DNA of 64,000 nt. It comes from Psychrosphaera ytuae. GTDB taxonomy: Bacteria > Pseudomonadota > Gammaproteobacteria > Enterobacterales > Alteromonadaceae. Positions 7,712 to 17,511 of this stretch are shown one piece after another. The stretch lies in NCBI RefSeq assembly GCF_017638545.1, contig NZ_CP072110.1, positions 3,162,001 to 3,226,000 on the forward strand, in the 5' to 3' direction. The number at the start of each line of letters is the position of its first letter. Position 1 is the first letter of the stretch. The notes beneath the pieces are model-generated. The model made no database searches. It was not told the DNA's origin and worked only from the letters and a program-made list of their open reading frames with translations. A program made the position numbers and the translations under genes.

Positions 7712-9742
7712 ATGTCCGCAGGTATTTTAGGAACCGGTGTATCAGGCTTAGCCGCTGCACAGCACGGCCTTGATACAACAGGTCACAACATTGCTAACGT
7801 CAACACCGAAGGCTACAGTCGACAGAGAGTCGAAACTGAGTCTCGAGTTGGGTTAGCGTTTCGTACTACATTTTTGGGTAGCGGTACTCAGCTTTCATCG
7901 ATCACTCGTTCATTCAATGAATACACCTACAATGAAATGATTTTCAACTCCAGTCAGTTGGCGTATCACGACTCTCGTTATTCAAACGCGTCGCGTCTAG
8001 ATAATTTATTAGCAGATACGGACACTGGCCTGACTACGTCATTTGAAGAGTTATTTGACGGTGTTAACGGTGTTACGGAAGAGCCAACCTTAATTTCTGC
8101 TCGTAATGTTGTTATTTCCCGCGCTGAAAATACCGCGATTCGTTTTAATAACTTGTACGAAGAAATTGCAGTTCAGCACTTGGGTGCGGTTAATGAAGAA
8201 ATAAGAACGACGGTTTCTGAGATCAATGGCCTGTCTCGAGAGATCGCCGAGCTCAACGGTAAAATCCAAGTTGAAAATGCGGTTGGTGATCAAGGTTTTC
8301 CACCTAATGATTTACTCGATGCTCGAGATCAACTGATAAAGCGTCTCAGTGAGTTGACTGCGGTTGATACGATTGATTTAAAAGACGGTACGATGAATGT
8401 AACAATCGGTTCGGGGATCACCCTTGTAACCGGTACGTTTGCATTACCTTTGTCGGTAGAGCGCAACGAGTTTGACTCGGGGCAGCTTGAGTTGACTATC
8501 TCGACCAAAACGACCACACCGGTTAAATCAGTGATCACTGACCAACTCAGTGGTGGTTCGCTAACGGCATTATTTGAAACGCGAGACAATGTTATTTTGC
8601 CGACCATTCGTGAAATCGGAAAATTAGCGACTGTTGTCCAAGATAACTTTAACCGTCAACAATCGTTAGGTCGCGATTTAAATGGTAATGAGGGGGCGCC
8701 CCTTTATTCCGATATCAACGATCCTCAGTTGGTGTTGTCGAGAACTATGAACTCAAACAAAAATACAACCTTTAGTGAGTTTGAAGTTTATATTCGTAAC
8801 TCTAGTCAATTAGAGGCCACTACCTATGATATGGATTACGACGGCACTGATTTGATTGTGCGCGATGAGAATAGAAATATTATCCAGACCTTTAATGCAG
8901 CTGACATCGCTACCATGAGTGGTGGCACAGCTATTCAACTTGCGGACACTGGTCTTGCTATTGCGATAGATACCAACAATTTAACCGCAGGTGATTCATT
9001 CAAAATTGATGCAACGCGATATGGTGCAACAGAAATAAAACGCGTAATGGAAGACCCTAAAACACTTGCTGCGGCCGATAACTATTTTGAAATCAGTGAA
9101 GTTAATAACCCAAATAAAGTGTCGCTGAACTTGTATGAGATCAACGACATTACCGATCCTAATTATCCATCGCCAGCGAATGTTCCACCACTGCCAGATC
9201 CAGAAGTTCAAGTAGTGATAGATGCCGCGGGTACTCAGTACGATATCCAAGATAGTACTGGGGCCTCTTTAATTGGTGGCTTTCAAAATATTCCTTCAGA
9301 TCAATTAATTGAAGGTCCAGGTTTCCGTTTTGAAATCGATGGTGTTTTGGCTGGTGGCGAAGTGTTTACGATTGAGCATGCTGACAATACCTTAGTGCCA
9401 AATGAAAATAAAAAGTTTGGTGCTGGTGACAACACTAATATGTTGGTGATGTTAGGTTTTCAAGATGCAAAAACCATGGATAAAGATTTGAACAGCTTTA
9501 CTGAGGGTTATGCCGACTTGATTACAACGATCGGTGTCGAAACGAAAAGTCGAGAGATCTCTCGTGATTCATTTGCGACATTATTAAGTGGCGTAGAAGA
9601 ACGTCTTGCTGGTATTCAAGGCGTTAACCTTGATGAGGAAGCGGCAAACTTAATTCAGTACCAACAAGCGTACACAGCGGCAGCACGAATTATTTCGGTC
9701 GCACGTGAAACCTTCGATACGCTATTACAAGCGGCGAGATAA
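7712..9742 (+). CDS. flgK: Hook-filament junction protein FlgK
   Basis: HAP1, which joins the hook to the filament. The N-terminus has G-L-A-A-A-Q-H-G-L-D-T-T-G-H-N-I-A-N-V-N-T-E-G-Y-S, typical of the family, and the C-terminus ends E-A-A-N-L-I-Q-Y-Q-Q-A-Y-T-A-A-A-R-I-I. At 676 residues it is longer than the E. coli protein (547). Much of the extra length is two copies (about 365-435 and 490-560) of a small beta repeat with the pattern Y-x-I/V-x-D, a hydrophobic strand, then G-x-x-F-x-I. The same repeat occurs in flgL. Third from last in the flgF-flgL operon. Confidence 0.95.
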   Translation: MSAGILGTGVSGLAAAQHGLDTTGHNIANVNTEGYSRQRVETESRVGLAFRTTFLGSGTQLSSITRSFNEYTYNEMIFNSSQLAYHDSRYSNASRLDNLLADTDTGLTTSFEELFDGVNGVTEEPTLISARNVVISRAENTAIRFNNLYEEIAVQHLGAVNEEIRTTVSEINGLSREIAELNGKIQVENAVGDQGFPPNDLLDARDQLIKRLSELTAVDTIDLKDGTMNVTIGSGITLVTGTFALPLSVERNEFDSGQLELTISTKTTTPVKSVITDQLSGGSLTALFETRDNVILPTIREIGKLATVVQDNFNRQQSLGRDLNGNEGAPLYSDINDPQLVLSRTMNSNKNTTFSEFEVYIRNSSQLEATTYDMDYDGTDLIVRDENRNIIQTFNAADIATMSGGTAIQLADTGLAIAIDTNNLTAGDSFKIDATRYGATEIKRVMEDPKTLAAADNYFEISEVNNPNKVSLNLYEINDITDPNYPSPANVPPLPDPEVQVVIDAAGTQYDIQDSTGASLIGGFQNIPSDQLIEGPGFRFEIDGVLAGGEVFTIEHADNTLVPNENKKFGAGDNTNMLVMLGFQDAKTMDKDLNSFTEGYADLITTIGVETKSREISRDSFATLLSGVEERLAGIQGVNLDEEAANLIQYQQAYTAAARIISVARETFDTLLQAAR

Positions 9743-9753
9743 GGTAGATAATC

Positions 9754-11577
9754 ATGACAACGCGTATATCGACAGCTAACTACTTTTCAAGAAACCTCTC
9801 GTTAATGCAAGATCGACAAATCTCATTGGATCGTGCTCAACGAGAGTTATCTACGGGTAAAAAAATCATTACCCCGTCGGATGATCCTACGGGAGCGAAT
9901 ACCGTTATTCGTTTAAAGAAAGAGTTGGATGTGAGTGACCGTTATTTGGCGGCGCAAGACAGTGCAACTCGTTTTAATAATGTAGCTGAGACTCAAATTG
10001 AATCAATGACTAACACCCTGTACCGAACCCAAGAGCTTATGACACAAGCGATTAACGGTTCGATGGATGGTGGTGCGTTAAATGCCATTGGTCAGGAAAT
10101 CGCTGCTCGTAGTACCGAATTTATTGGTCAGCTCAACACTAAAAATGCGGCAGGTGATTATATTTTTTCGGGATTTCAAACCAATCAGGTGACCTATGAG
10201 CTTGATGAGTTTGGGTTTGCTATCTACCAAGGTGATAATGGACAGCGCGATTTATTAATTGCACCGAATTCGTATGTAGCGGCTAACGACCCAGCTAACT
10301 CATTCGTTGATAATTTAGAGTCTGCCTACGGTTATTATCAGGCTGATAGTGCTAAATTAAGCACGGGTATTGTCACAGACCCAGTTGAATACAGAACACC
10401 AGCTTTTCCTGCGACCACCTATCAGGTCCAATTTAATGCCGCAGGTACAGGGTATGACATTTTAGACTTAGGACTATCAGGGCCTAATCAACTTGTTCAA
10501 TCAGTGCCTAACTATGTGCCTGGCGATGATATAACAGTCCAAGGTATTACCTTTAAAACAACTGCATCTAATCCTCCGGCTGGCGGTGAAGTCTTTAATT
10601 TAGAACCTCAGCGCTCATCAGAGATTTCGGAATACCGAGTAACGTTTACTGCTCCGGGCCAATATCAAATTGAAGATTTGAGTTTAAATAAAATTGTTTC
10701 AGGGCCTAATACTTTTGCGATGGGTGACACAATTGAATGGGGCGGCAGAGAGTTTCCTTCAGATCCAAGTGCGGCACTTCCTGCAGCTGGCACCACATTT
10801 ACTTTTGGAGCGCCGAGCAAAAATACCCAATGGGTTATGGATCAAGCGGCTAAAAGCACCAATATCGCGGGAACCAATTATAATGCAAGAGCGACTGTCG
10901 CGCCTTTGCGTTCCATTGATTTAAATACACCAGCCGGTGATTTGTTACCGCCTAATCACCCTGCATATGCTGCAGGTACGACGGGTGCGATGACCTTACC
11001 TGTAAATACTGGCACAGCAGAAGTTTTAGGTGGCAGTATTATTTATCCGGATGAAAATACCATCGGCGATTATCGAATGTCTTTTATTGACACCAACGGT
11101 TCGGGTGTACCTGACGTGGTTAGAATGGATCAAATTGATCCAGTTACCAAACGACTGATCCCACAGCCTGAGGGCGCTACTTTTGAAACTAACTACACTC
11201 CAAATGAAAAGGTTGTACTAGGCGGTGTGGAGTTCGATATTGCTGGTATACCGGCAGACGGTGATACATTTGAAATAGACCGACCTGAAAATAGTCGTCG
11301 TACAGAAGTGATGAGTGTTTTACTTGCCGAAATCGATCAAGGATTGATTACATCGGGCAATGTACGCTCTGAGATTGGTGCCCGTTTGAACATAGTTGAG
11401 AACTTAGAACAGGCACAGTTTAATTTCCGAGAAATTACTCAAGCGTCATTAGCAAATATTGAAGAAGTTGATATTTACGAAGCGGTAAATAATTTAGAGT
11501 CGAGTAAATTGGCTCTTCAAGCAGCTCAACAATCATTTGCAAGGATCCAAAACTTATCTTTGTTTAACTATATTTAA
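9754..11577 (+). CDS. flgL: Hook-filament junction protein FlgL, enlarged
   Basis: HAP3, the second hook-filament adaptor. The flagellin-like N-terminus (Q-R-E-L-S-T-G-K-K-I-I-T-P-S-D-D-P-T-G-A) and C-terminus (L-E-S-S-K-L-A-L-Q-A-A-Q-Q-S-F-A-R-I-Q) are normal. The protein is 607 residues against about 320-400 in most relatives. The middle holds about three copies of a beta repeat ending in a G-x-x-F/D-T/V-F pattern (about 210-285, 288-355 and 435-510), related to those in the neighbouring FlgK. AAGGTAGA precedes the ATG. It is the last gene before a strong terminator. Confidence 0.93.
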   Translation: MTTRISTANYFSRNLSLMQDRQISLDRAQRELSTGKKIITPSDDPTGANTVIRLKKELDVSDRYLAAQDSATRFNNVAETQIESMTNTLYRTQELMTQAINGSMDGGALNAIGQEIAARSTEFIGQLNTKNAAGDYIFSGFQTNQVTYELDEFGFAIYQGDNGQRDLLIAPNSYVAANDPANSFVDNLESAYGYYQADSAKLSTGIVTDPVEYRTPAFPATTYQVQFNAAGTGYDILDLGLSGPNQLVQSVPNYVPGDDITVQGITFKTTASNPPAGGEVFNLEPQRSSEISEYRVTFTAPGQYQIEDLSLNKIVSGPNTFAMGDTIEWGGREFPSDPSAALPAAGTTFTFGAPSKNTQWVMDQAAKSTNIAGTNYNARATVAPLRSIDLNTPAGDLLPPNHPAYAAGTTGAMTLPVNTGTAEVLGGSIIYPDENTIGDYRMSFIDTNGSGVPDVVRMDQIDPVTKRLIPQPEGATFETNYTPNEKVVLGGVEFDIAGIPADGDTFEIDRPENSRRTEVMSVLLAEIDQGLITSGNVRSEIGARLNIVENLEQAQFNFREITQASLANIEEVDIYEAVNNLESSKLALQAAQQSFARIQNLSLFNYI

Positions 11578-11621
11578 ACAAACAGAAGATCGACATTAGT
11601 CAATATTGACTGACCTTCCTC

Positions 11622-11657
11622 AAAAAGCCGAGCCATTGTGCTCGGTTTTTTATTTTT
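11622..11657 (+). terminator. Rho-independent terminator of the flgF-flgL operon
   Basis: Stem CCGAGC / GCTCGG with flanking A and T tracts and a 6-base loop, followed by TTTTTTATTTTT. It lies 45 bases after the flgL stop. A perfect 14-base palindrome, AGTCAATATTGACT, sits just before it at 11598-11611. Confidence 0.9.
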
Positions 11658-11721
11658 GCCTCAAGTCAATAGTCAAAAAAACGGCAATGGAATAGGAAAT
11701 AGCTTGCCACTCTTAACAAAA

Positions 11722-11738
11722 GGGGATCAATGATCCTC
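11722..11738 (+). promoter_or_regulatory. GATC-centred palindrome upstream of the first flagellin promoter
   Basis: GGGGATCAATGATCCTC is an almost perfect inverted repeat around one central base. It lies about 100 bases upstream of the sigma-54 promoter, in the 319-base gap between flgL and the first flagellin. A position this far upstream of a sigma-54 site suits an enhancer-binding protein such as an FlrC homologue, but that assignment is inference. The gap otherwise holds the flgL terminator and this promoter. Confidence 0.35.
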
Positions 11739-11836
11739 GGTTTTCAAAAGTTTGACGTCGCTTTACTTCCTCTCATATACATGTTTGTTGGTTTCAAGTT
11801 GTTGTTTTTCATTGTTTTATTTGGTGGCTTCAAAGT

Positions 11837-11852
11837 TGGCATATTAGGTGCA
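11837..11852 (+). promoter_or_regulatory. Sigma-54 promoter of the first flagellin
   Basis: TGGCATATTAGGTGCA matches the sigma-54 consensus with exact GG-N10-GC spacing and two mismatches. It lies 44 bases upstream of the flagellin ATG. Confidence 0.75.
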
Positions 11853-11896
11853 TTCGCACAGGTAACTGTAAATATTGCCACTTGAGGAGAAAGAGT

Positions 11897-13597
11897 ATGG
11901 GCATGTTTATTAACACTAACGTTGCGTCTATTAACGGCCAACGAAACCTAAACAAATCAACAGAGGGTTTGACGACGTCAATGCAACGTTTGTCTTCAGG
12001 CCTTCGAATTAACTCTGCAAAAGATGACGCTGCAGGTATGCAGATCTCTAACCGTTTAACGTCACAAATTAATGGTTTAACGGTTGCGGTCAGAAATGCC
12101 AACGACGGTATTTCTATGGCACAAACAGCAGAAGGTGCACTTCAAGAAAGTACGAACATTCTGCAACGTATGCGAGATCTTGCCATTCAGTCTGCAAACG
12201 GTACTTATTCAGATGGTGACCGTGCGGCACTTCAAGAAGAAGTTGTTCAGCTTCAAAATGAGCTTGACCGTATTGCGGTATCAACCACGTTTGGTGATCG
12301 TAAATTAATGGATGGCTCGTTCGGTACTGAAGCTTTCCAGGTTGGTGCTAAATCATTCGAAACAATCAACGTAAGTGTCGGTTCGTTCTTCGCAAAAGAC
12401 ATGGGCGCTGAAAACTACGTACTTAAAAACCACGCAGACTCAGTTGCTGCTGTTGGTAGCCAAAATGCAGCAGGTACTTCATTAGCAAGTACTGCATCTA
12501 TTGGTTTTGGTAACTTTGCGTCTGTAAATGCTGGTATGGTGGTTTCGGACTATACAGCCTCTTTTGAAGGCACAGTGCCAACGGTTGGTACTGCGAGCAC
12601 TATTGAGTTAGGCATTAAAGGTTCACTTGGTAGTGCTGCTACAAGTATCCGTGGTATTAATGGTTCAGCTTATGAAGCTGAGCGAGCGATTGACCAGGTA
12701 ACAGCGAAAACCGGTGTTGAGGCTGATGCGCGTACGACATTAACAATGGATTTCTTTTACAATGGTGCGGATGCGTCACTTCTTACTGCAGAAGCAACAT
12801 TTACCCTTGAGCTTCGAGGTGAAAACACAGACACCAATGTAGATGCTGCTCGTGTTAAGTTTGCCTTAACTGATACTGAAGACTTATCAGCAGTCGTTAA
12901 TGCATTTAACGAAGAAGCAAGTGTCACAGGTATTGCTGCAACTTTAACGGGTGACGGTCGTGTTAAGCTGACTAGTGAGCGTGGTGACAACATTGTTATC
13001 GAAAACATGCAAGTTGAGCACAATGGTGTCGGTTCTTTGATGGCCATTAGTGCGGCGAGTTATGACTACGAAGGTGATGCAACCTTGACGGCTACAGCTA
13101 TTGCCGACGGTACTCTTTTCGCAGCTGGTGCTGGTGCTAGTGACACTGACGCCGTATTCGCTACCTTTGTTGGAACAGTTCGTTTAACAGGTAATGAAGA
13201 CTTTAAAGTAGAAACTCAAGGTGCCAATGCCGCTGCTGGTTTCTTACACGGTACAGGTCAAGCGGCTATTTCTGGTAAAGAGACTGTCGACGAAGTGAAC
13301 ATCGGCACAGCAATCGGTGCACAAAAAGCCATTGATGTTATTGACGGTGCACTAGCTTATATCGACAGCCAACGTGCAGGTTTAGGTGCAGTTCAAAATC
13401 GTCTTTCTTCAACTATTTCTAACTTAGAAAACGTGGTTGAAAACGCGTCAGCATCTCGAAGCCGAATCCGTGATACAGACTTTGCGATCGAAACGGCAAT
13501 GTTGACCAAAAACCAGATCTTACAACAGGCTGGTACGTCAATCCTGTCACAGGCAAACCAGTTACCACAGGCTGCACTAACACTGCTTGGTGGTTAA
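11897..13597 (+). CDS. fliC: Polar flagellin, copy 1 of three tandem copies
   Basis: A 566-residue filament subunit. The N-terminal D0/D1 has [14 protein letters not shown] and [15 protein letters not shown]. The C-terminal D1/D0 has [13 protein letters not shown] and [10 protein letters not shown]. The middle (about 180-470) is a large Ser/Thr/Gly/Ala-rich surface domain with a Flagellin_IN-like motif ([14 protein letters not shown]). It is much bigger than the common 280-380-residue gammaproteobacterial flagellins. ATG 11897 is chosen for TGAGGAGA upstream and the canonical N-terminus; an in-frame start at 11882 only adds five residues. Likely glycosylated, given the linked Maf and Leg genes. 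Confidence 0.95.
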   Translation: MGMFINTNVASINGQRNLNKSTEGLTTSMQRLSSGLRINSAKDDAAGMQISNRLTSQINGLTVAVRNANDGISMAQTAEGALQESTNILQRMRDLAIQSANGTYSDGDRAALQEEVVQLQNELDRIAVSTTFGDRKLMDGSFGTEAFQVGAKSFETINVSVGSFFAKDMGAENYVLKNHADSVAAVGSQNAAGTSLASTASIGFGNFASVNAGMVVSDYTASFEGTVPTVGTASTIELGIKGSLGSAATSIRGINGSAYEAERAIDQVTAKTGVEADARTTLTMDFFYNGADASLLTAEATFTLELRGENTDTNVDAARVKFALTDTEDLSAVVNAFNEEASVTGIAATLTGDGRVKLTSERGDNIVIENMQVEHNGVGSLMAISAASYDYEGDATLTATAIADGTLFAAGAGASDTDAVFATFVGTVRLTGNEDFKVETQGANAAAGFLHGTGQAAISGKETVDEVNIGTAIGAQKAIDVIDGALAYIDSQRAGLGAVQNRLSSTISNLENVVENASASRSRIRDTDFAIETAMLTKNQILQQAGTSILSQANQLPQAALTLLGG

Positions 13598-13626
13598 TAC
13601 AGTTAAAACTTACTTCTCCTCACACG

Positions 13627-13656
13627 AAGCTCTGGGTATGCCCGGAGCTTTTTTTT
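13627..13656 (+). terminator. Terminator after flagellin copy 1
   Basis: AAGCTCTGGG and CCCGGAGCTT pair across a TATG loop (one G-T pair), followed by a T-run. It lies 29 bases past the flagellin stop, so copy 1 is a monocistronic unit. Confidence 0.9.
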
Positions 13657-13657
13657 G

Positions 13658-13672
13658 GATCAATTTTTGATC
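13658..13672 (+). promoter_or_regulatory. GATC inverted repeat just upstream of the second flagellin promoter
   Basis: GATCAA and TTGATC are perfect arms separated by TTT, 14 bases upstream of the sigma-54 -24 element. It resembles in core the GATCA-A-TGATC palindrome upstream of flagellin copy 1. A regulator site is possible but unproven. Confidence 0.3.
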
Positions 13673-13686
13673 ATCTCCTCACTGTT

Positions 13687-13702
13687 TGGCACACAAACTG
13701 CA
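13687..13702 (+). promoter_or_regulatory. Sigma-54 promoter of the second flagellin
   Basis: TGGCACACAAACTGCA is a near-consensus sigma-54 site (TGGCAC, exact GG-N10-GC spacing, TGCA), 87 bases upstream of the flagellin start. Confidence 0.82.
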
Positions 13703-13789
13703 AGTTTTATATTGAATAGGGCTAACTACCCGATATTTAGAAACATTTCAGTCAAAAGTGGCAAAAAGTTGCCATGAGGGGATGCAAAA

Positions 13790-15487
13790 ATGGGCATGTA
13801 TATCCAAACAAATGTTGCCTCTATCAACGGGCAACGTAACTTAAATAAGTCCACTGACGACTTAACGACATCAATGCAGCGCTTGTCTTCGGGTTTGAGA
13901 ATTAACTCAGCAAAAGACGATGCCGCTGGTATGCAGATTTCTAACCGTTTAACTTCACAGGTTAACGGTCTTAATGTTGCAGTGCGAAATGCTAACGACG
14001 GTATTTCAATGGCACAAACGGCAGAAGGTGCATTACAAGAGAGTACTAATATCCTACAGCGTATGCGAGACCTGTCGATTCAATCGGCGAACGGTACATA
14101 TTCTGATGGTGACCGAGCTGCACTACAAGAAGAAGTAGTACAGTTACAACGTGAATTAGACCGTATTGCCTCATCAACAACATTTGGTGACCGTAAGCTT
14201 CTAGATGGTTCGTTTGGTACTGAAGCTTTCCAGGTTGGTGCCAAATCATTTGAAACAATCAACGTAAGCGTGGGCTCATTCTTCTCTAATGATATGGGTT
14301 CTGAGTCGTATGAATTACGTGACTTACAAGCTTCTTTCGCGGCAGCTGGTTCGCAAAATGCGGCGGGTACAACACTGCAATCTACTTCTGACTTAGGTTT
14401 TGGTAACTTTGCTGCGGTCAATGCTGGTATGGCGGTATCTGATTATACCAATTCAGTTGAAGGTCAAACTGCGACAATCGCTACATCGGCAACTGTTGCC
14501 TTGGCCGTAAAAGGTTCTTTAGGTAGTGCTACTGCAACGCTTAAAGGATTAAATGGTTCTGCCTATGAGGCGGAGCGCGCAATTGATCAAATCAAGTCTA
14601 AAACTGGTGTTGAAGCGGATGCACGCACAACAGTCGCGCTTGATTTCTTCTCTAACGGTAACGACACAGCGGTATTAACCGGTGATGCAACATTTACCCT
14701 AGAGTTACGCGGTGAAAACACTGACTTATCAGTAGAAGGTGCTCGAATTAAGTTCACTATTACAGATACTGAAGATTTAACTGCTGTCGTAAATGCGTTT
14801 AACCAGCAAGCTGCGGAAACTGGTATCTCTGCATCTTTGACAGGTGACGGTCGCGTATCATTGACTTCTGAGCGTGGAGACAACATCGTATTTGAATCAA
14901 TGCAAGTAGAACACAACGGTGTTGGCTCTCTGATGTCAATTTCTGCTGCTTCATATGGTTTTGACGGAGACGTATTAAATACAGGAACGGCAATTGCTGA
15001 CGGTACTTTATTTGCCGCTGGTGCTGGTGCGACTGAGACGGATGCAGTATTCGCAACATTCGTTGGTACGGTTCGCATGAACTCTAACAATGACTTTAAA
15101 GTTTCTGTAAGCAGTGCTGCTGGTGGTATGCTACATGGCAATACCGATACATCATCAGCGATTTCTGGTAAAGAAACGATTGACGAAGTAAATATCGGAA
15201 CTGCGCTTGGTGCACAAAAAGCAATTGATATCATCGATGGTGCGTTATCTTATATTGATAGCCAGCGCGCAGGTTTAGGTGCGGTTCAAAACCGTCTGTC
15301 TTCGACGATTTCTAACTTAGAAAACGTGGTTGAGAACGCCTCTGCATCACGTAGCCGAATTCGTGATACTGACTTTGCAGCAGAAACTGCAGCATTAACC
15401 AAATCACAGATCCTACAACAGGCTGGTACCTCTATTTTGGCTCAGGCCAACCAGTTGTCACAGTCTGCACTGAGCTTACTCGGCTAA
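13790..15487 (+). CDS. fliC: Polar flagellin, copy 2
   Basis: 565 residues, the same architecture as copy 1: conserved D0/D1 ends and a large Ser/Thr/Ala-rich middle with the [14 protein letters not shown] motif. The start [11 protein letters not shown] is preceded by TGAGGGGAT. The gene has its own sigma-54 promoter and its own terminator. The surface domain is closer to copy 3 than to copy 1. Probably a structural filament subunit; relative abundance cannot be judged from sequence. Confidence 0.95.
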   Translation: MGMYIQTNVASINGQRNLNKSTDDLTTSMQRLSSGLRINSAKDDAAGMQISNRLTSQVNGLNVAVRNANDGISMAQTAEGALQESTNILQRMRDLSIQSANGTYSDGDRAALQEEVVQLQRELDRIASSTTFGDRKLLDGSFGTEAFQVGAKSFETINVSVGSFFSNDMGSESYELRDLQASFAAAGSQNAAGTTLQSTSDLGFGNFAAVNAGMAVSDYTNSVEGQTATIATSATVALAVKGSLGSATATLKGLNGSAYEAERAIDQIKSKTGVEADARTTVALDFFSNGNDTAVLTGDATFTLELRGENTDLSVEGARIKFTITDTEDLTAVVNAFNQQAAETGISASLTGDGRVSLTSERGDNIVFESMQVEHNGVGSLMSISAASYGFDGDVLNTGTAIADGTLFAAGAGATETDAVFATFVGTVRMNSNNDFKVSVSSAAGGMLHGNTDTSSAISGKETIDEVNIGTALGAQKAIDIIDGALSYIDSQRAGLGAVQNRLSSTISNLENVVENASASRSRIRDTDFAAETAALTKSQILQQAGTSILAQANQLSQSALSLLG

Positions 15488-15512
15488 ATTTAGTCCTCAG
15501 TAACAAAAAAAT

Positions 15513-15547
15513 AAAAGCCCCAAAGTATTGTTTTACTTGGGGCTTTT
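15513..15547 (+). terminator. Terminator after flagellin copy 2
   Basis: AAAAGCCCCAAAGTA and TACTTGGGGCTTTT form a long, GC-centred hairpin with one bulged A. The 3' arm ends in a short T-run. Confidence 0.88.
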
Positions 15548-15578
15548 GTCGTTGTTGTACAAAAATTAAAAAAAATCC

Positions 15579-15605
15579 TAAAGGATCTTTTGAGCCTTCC
15601 GATAC
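15579..15605 (+). promoter_or_regulatory. Sigma-28 promoter, distal copy, of flagellin copy 3
   Basis: TAAA, 15 bases, then TCCGATAC: a good match to the flagellar sigma-28 pattern TAAA-N15-GCCGATAA (6 of 8 in the -10). It lies 149 bases upstream of the start codon, just after the terminator of copy 2. Confidence 0.7.
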
Positions 15606-15657
15606 ATTCACTGTATGGAAGTTCACCCTTTTTAAACGACCAGAGTAAAAAATATTC

Positions 15658-15684
15658 TAAATGTTTTGAAAGTTCTTCCGATAC
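15658..15684 (+). promoter_or_regulatory. Sigma-28 promoter, proximal copy, of flagellin copy 3
   Basis: TAAA-N15-TCCGATAC again, exactly 79 bases downstream of the first copy and 44 bases before the ATG. The flanks of both sites also resemble each other (AT-C/T-CTAAA before, CTTCCGATACA at the end), which suggests a small tandem duplication. Confidence 0.72.
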
Positions 15685-15727
15685 AGAGACTGATAGCTTT
15701 AAATCATTGTCCGTGGAGGAATAACTA

Positions 15728-17425
15728 ATGGCAATTTCAGTACAAACTAACGTAGCGTCAATCAATGCCCAGCGAAATCTTGGTAAATCAGGCGGCGATT
15801 TGCAGACTTCAATGCAACGTTTAGCTTCTGGTCTACGCATTAACTCTGCTAAAGACGATGCAGCTGGTATGCAGATTTCTAACCGCTTAACTTCACAGGT
15901 TAACGGTCTTAACGTAGCTGTTCGTAATGCGAACGATGGTATCTCAATGGCTCAAACAGCCGAGGGTGCATTACAAGAAAGCTCTAACATTTTACAACGT
16001 ATGCGAGACTTATCTGTACAGTCTGCAAACGGTACTTATTCAGACGGTGACCGTGCGGCACTTCAAGAAGAAGTTGTTCAATTACAACGCGAACTTGACC
16101 GTATCGCATCAACAACAAGTTTCGGTGACCGTAAACTTCTAGATGGTTCATTTGGTACAGAAGCTTTCCAAGTAGGTGCTAAGTCTTTCGAAACAATCAA
16201 CGTTAGTGTTGGTTCATTCTTCGCAGAAGACATGGGTTCTGAATCATACGAACTTAAAGACCTTCAAGCGTCATTTGCAGCCGTAGGTTCGCAAAATGCT
16301 GCAGGTACTTCACTTCAATCAACTGCTAACCTAGGTTTTGGTAACTTTGCTGCAGTAAATGCTGGTATGGCAGTTTCTGATTACACCAACTCTGTTGAAG
16401 GTCAAACTGCAACAGTAGCAACGGCTGCAACAGTAAGCCTAAACGTAAAAGGTGAATTAGGTTCAGCTTCTGCAACTATCAAAGGTATCAATGGTAGTGC
16501 TTATGAAGCAGAGCGTGCAATTGACCAAATTAGCGCAAAAACTGGTGTAGAAGCAGATGCTCGTACAACGATGACATTAGACTTCTTCAACAATGGTAAC
16601 GACACTGCAGTATTAACTGGTGACGCGACCTTTACGTTAGAACTACGTGGTGAAAACACGGATACATCTAAAGAAGGTGCATTAGTTAAGTTCAGCATCC
16701 AAGATACTGAAGATCTAACGGCAGTAGTTAATGCATTTAACGAAGTTGCAACTGAAACTGGTATCTCAGCATCACTAACTGGTGACGGCCGTGTTGCTCT
16801 TACATCTGAGCGTGGTGACAACATCACATTCGAAAACATGCAAGTAGAGTTCAATGGCGTAGGTTCACTAATGGCAATCTCTGCGGCGTCATACGGTTTT
16901 GACGGTGATGTAGCGAACACTGGTACTGCAATTGCTGATGGTACATTATTCGCAGCAGGTGCAGGTGCAAGTGAGACAGACGCAGTATTCGCAACGGTTG
17001 TTGGTACAGTTCGTCTAAACTCTAACGATGACTTTAAAGTAACAGTAAGCAGTGCAGCTGGTGGTATGTTACAAGGTAACACTGATACTTCTTCAGCTAT
17101 CTCTGGCAAAGAAACAGTTGAAGACATCGATATCGGTACGGCACTTGGTGCACAAAAAGCGATTGATGTTCTTGACGGTGCATTGTCTTACATCGATAGC
17201 CAACGCGCAGGTCTAGGTGCGGTTCAAAACCGTCTTTCAACAACAGTTTCTAACTTAGAGAACGTTGTAGAAAATGCCTCAGCGTCACGTAGTCGAATTC
17301 GTGATACTGACTTTGCGACAGAAACTGCGAGCTTAACTAAGTCTCAGATTCTACAGCAGGCAAGTACTTCAATCTTAGCTCAGGCTAACCAGTTACCTCA
17401 GACAGCTCTAAGTCTACTTGGGTAA
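15728..17425 (+). CDS. fliC: Polar flagellin, copy 3
   Basis: 565 residues, the third member of the tandem set. N-terminus [19 protein letters not shown]-terminus [14 protein letters not shown]. The middle domain closely follows copy 2. It differs from its neighbours in regulation: two sigma-28 sites and no sigma-54 site precede it, so it should be a late gene dependent on FliA. GGAGGAATAACT precedes the ATG. A hairpin follows before flaG. Confidence 0.95.
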   Translation: MAISVQTNVASINAQRNLGKSGGDLQTSMQRLASGLRINSAKDDAAGMQISNRLTSQVNGLNVAVRNANDGISMAQTAEGALQESSNILQRMRDLSVQSANGTYSDGDRAALQEEVVQLQRELDRIASTTSFGDRKLLDGSFGTEAFQVGAKSFETINVSVGSFFAEDMGSESYELKDLQASFAAVGSQNAAGTSLQSTANLGFGNFAAVNAGMAVSDYTNSVEGQTATVATAATVSLNVKGELGSASATIKGINGSAYEAERAIDQISAKTGVEADARTTMTLDFFNNGNDTAVLTGDATFTLELRGENTDTSKEGALVKFSIQDTEDLTAVVNAFNEVATETGISASLTGDGRVALTSERGDNITFENMQVEFNGVGSLMAISAASYGFDGDVANTGTAIADGTLFAAGAGASETDAVFATVVGTVRLNSNDDFKVTVSSAAGGMLQGNTDTSSAISGKETVEDIDIGTALGAQKAIDVLDGALSYIDSQRAGLGAVQNRLSTTVSNLENVVENASASRSRIRDTDFATETASLTKSQILQQASTSILAQANQLPQTALSLLG

Positions 17426-17460
17426 TTTGGAAGGAAGTTAACAAAGCGTTTATAACGATA

Positions 17461-17487
17461 AAAAGGAATCTGTCTAGGATTCCTTTT
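17461..17487 (+). terminator. Terminator after flagellin copy 3
   Basis: Perfect 10-bp stem AAAAGGAATC / GATTCCTTTT around a 7-base loop, ending in four T bases. It sits 25 bases before flaG. No promoter is obvious between them, so flaG and fliD probably rely partly on read-through. Confidence 0.82.
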
Positions 17488-17511
17488 GTCGTATAAGCCC
17501 AGGAGGTAATC

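Larger units (their letters stand above)
11897..17425 (+). repeat. Tandem family of three large flagellin genes
   Basis: Genes at 11897, 13790 and 15728 share near-identical N-terminal and C-terminal coding blocks and a common variable-domain plan, so long stretches are direct repeats about 1.9 kb apart. The second and third copies are closest to each other, for example both read [16 protein letters not shown] in the surface domain. Recombination or gene conversion between copies is a natural consequence. Confidence 0.9.

Noticed and set aside
14587..15234. Long minus-strand open frame inside flagellin copy 2 (215 codons), with similar ones in copies 1 and 3
   Set aside because: Antisense shadow caused by codon bias of a conserved flagellin; same place in each copy and low-complexity product.
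15490..15840. Minus-strand frame across the promoter region of flagellin copy 3
   Set aside because: It runs through two sigma-28 promoters and a terminator and into the flagellin start; no independent support.
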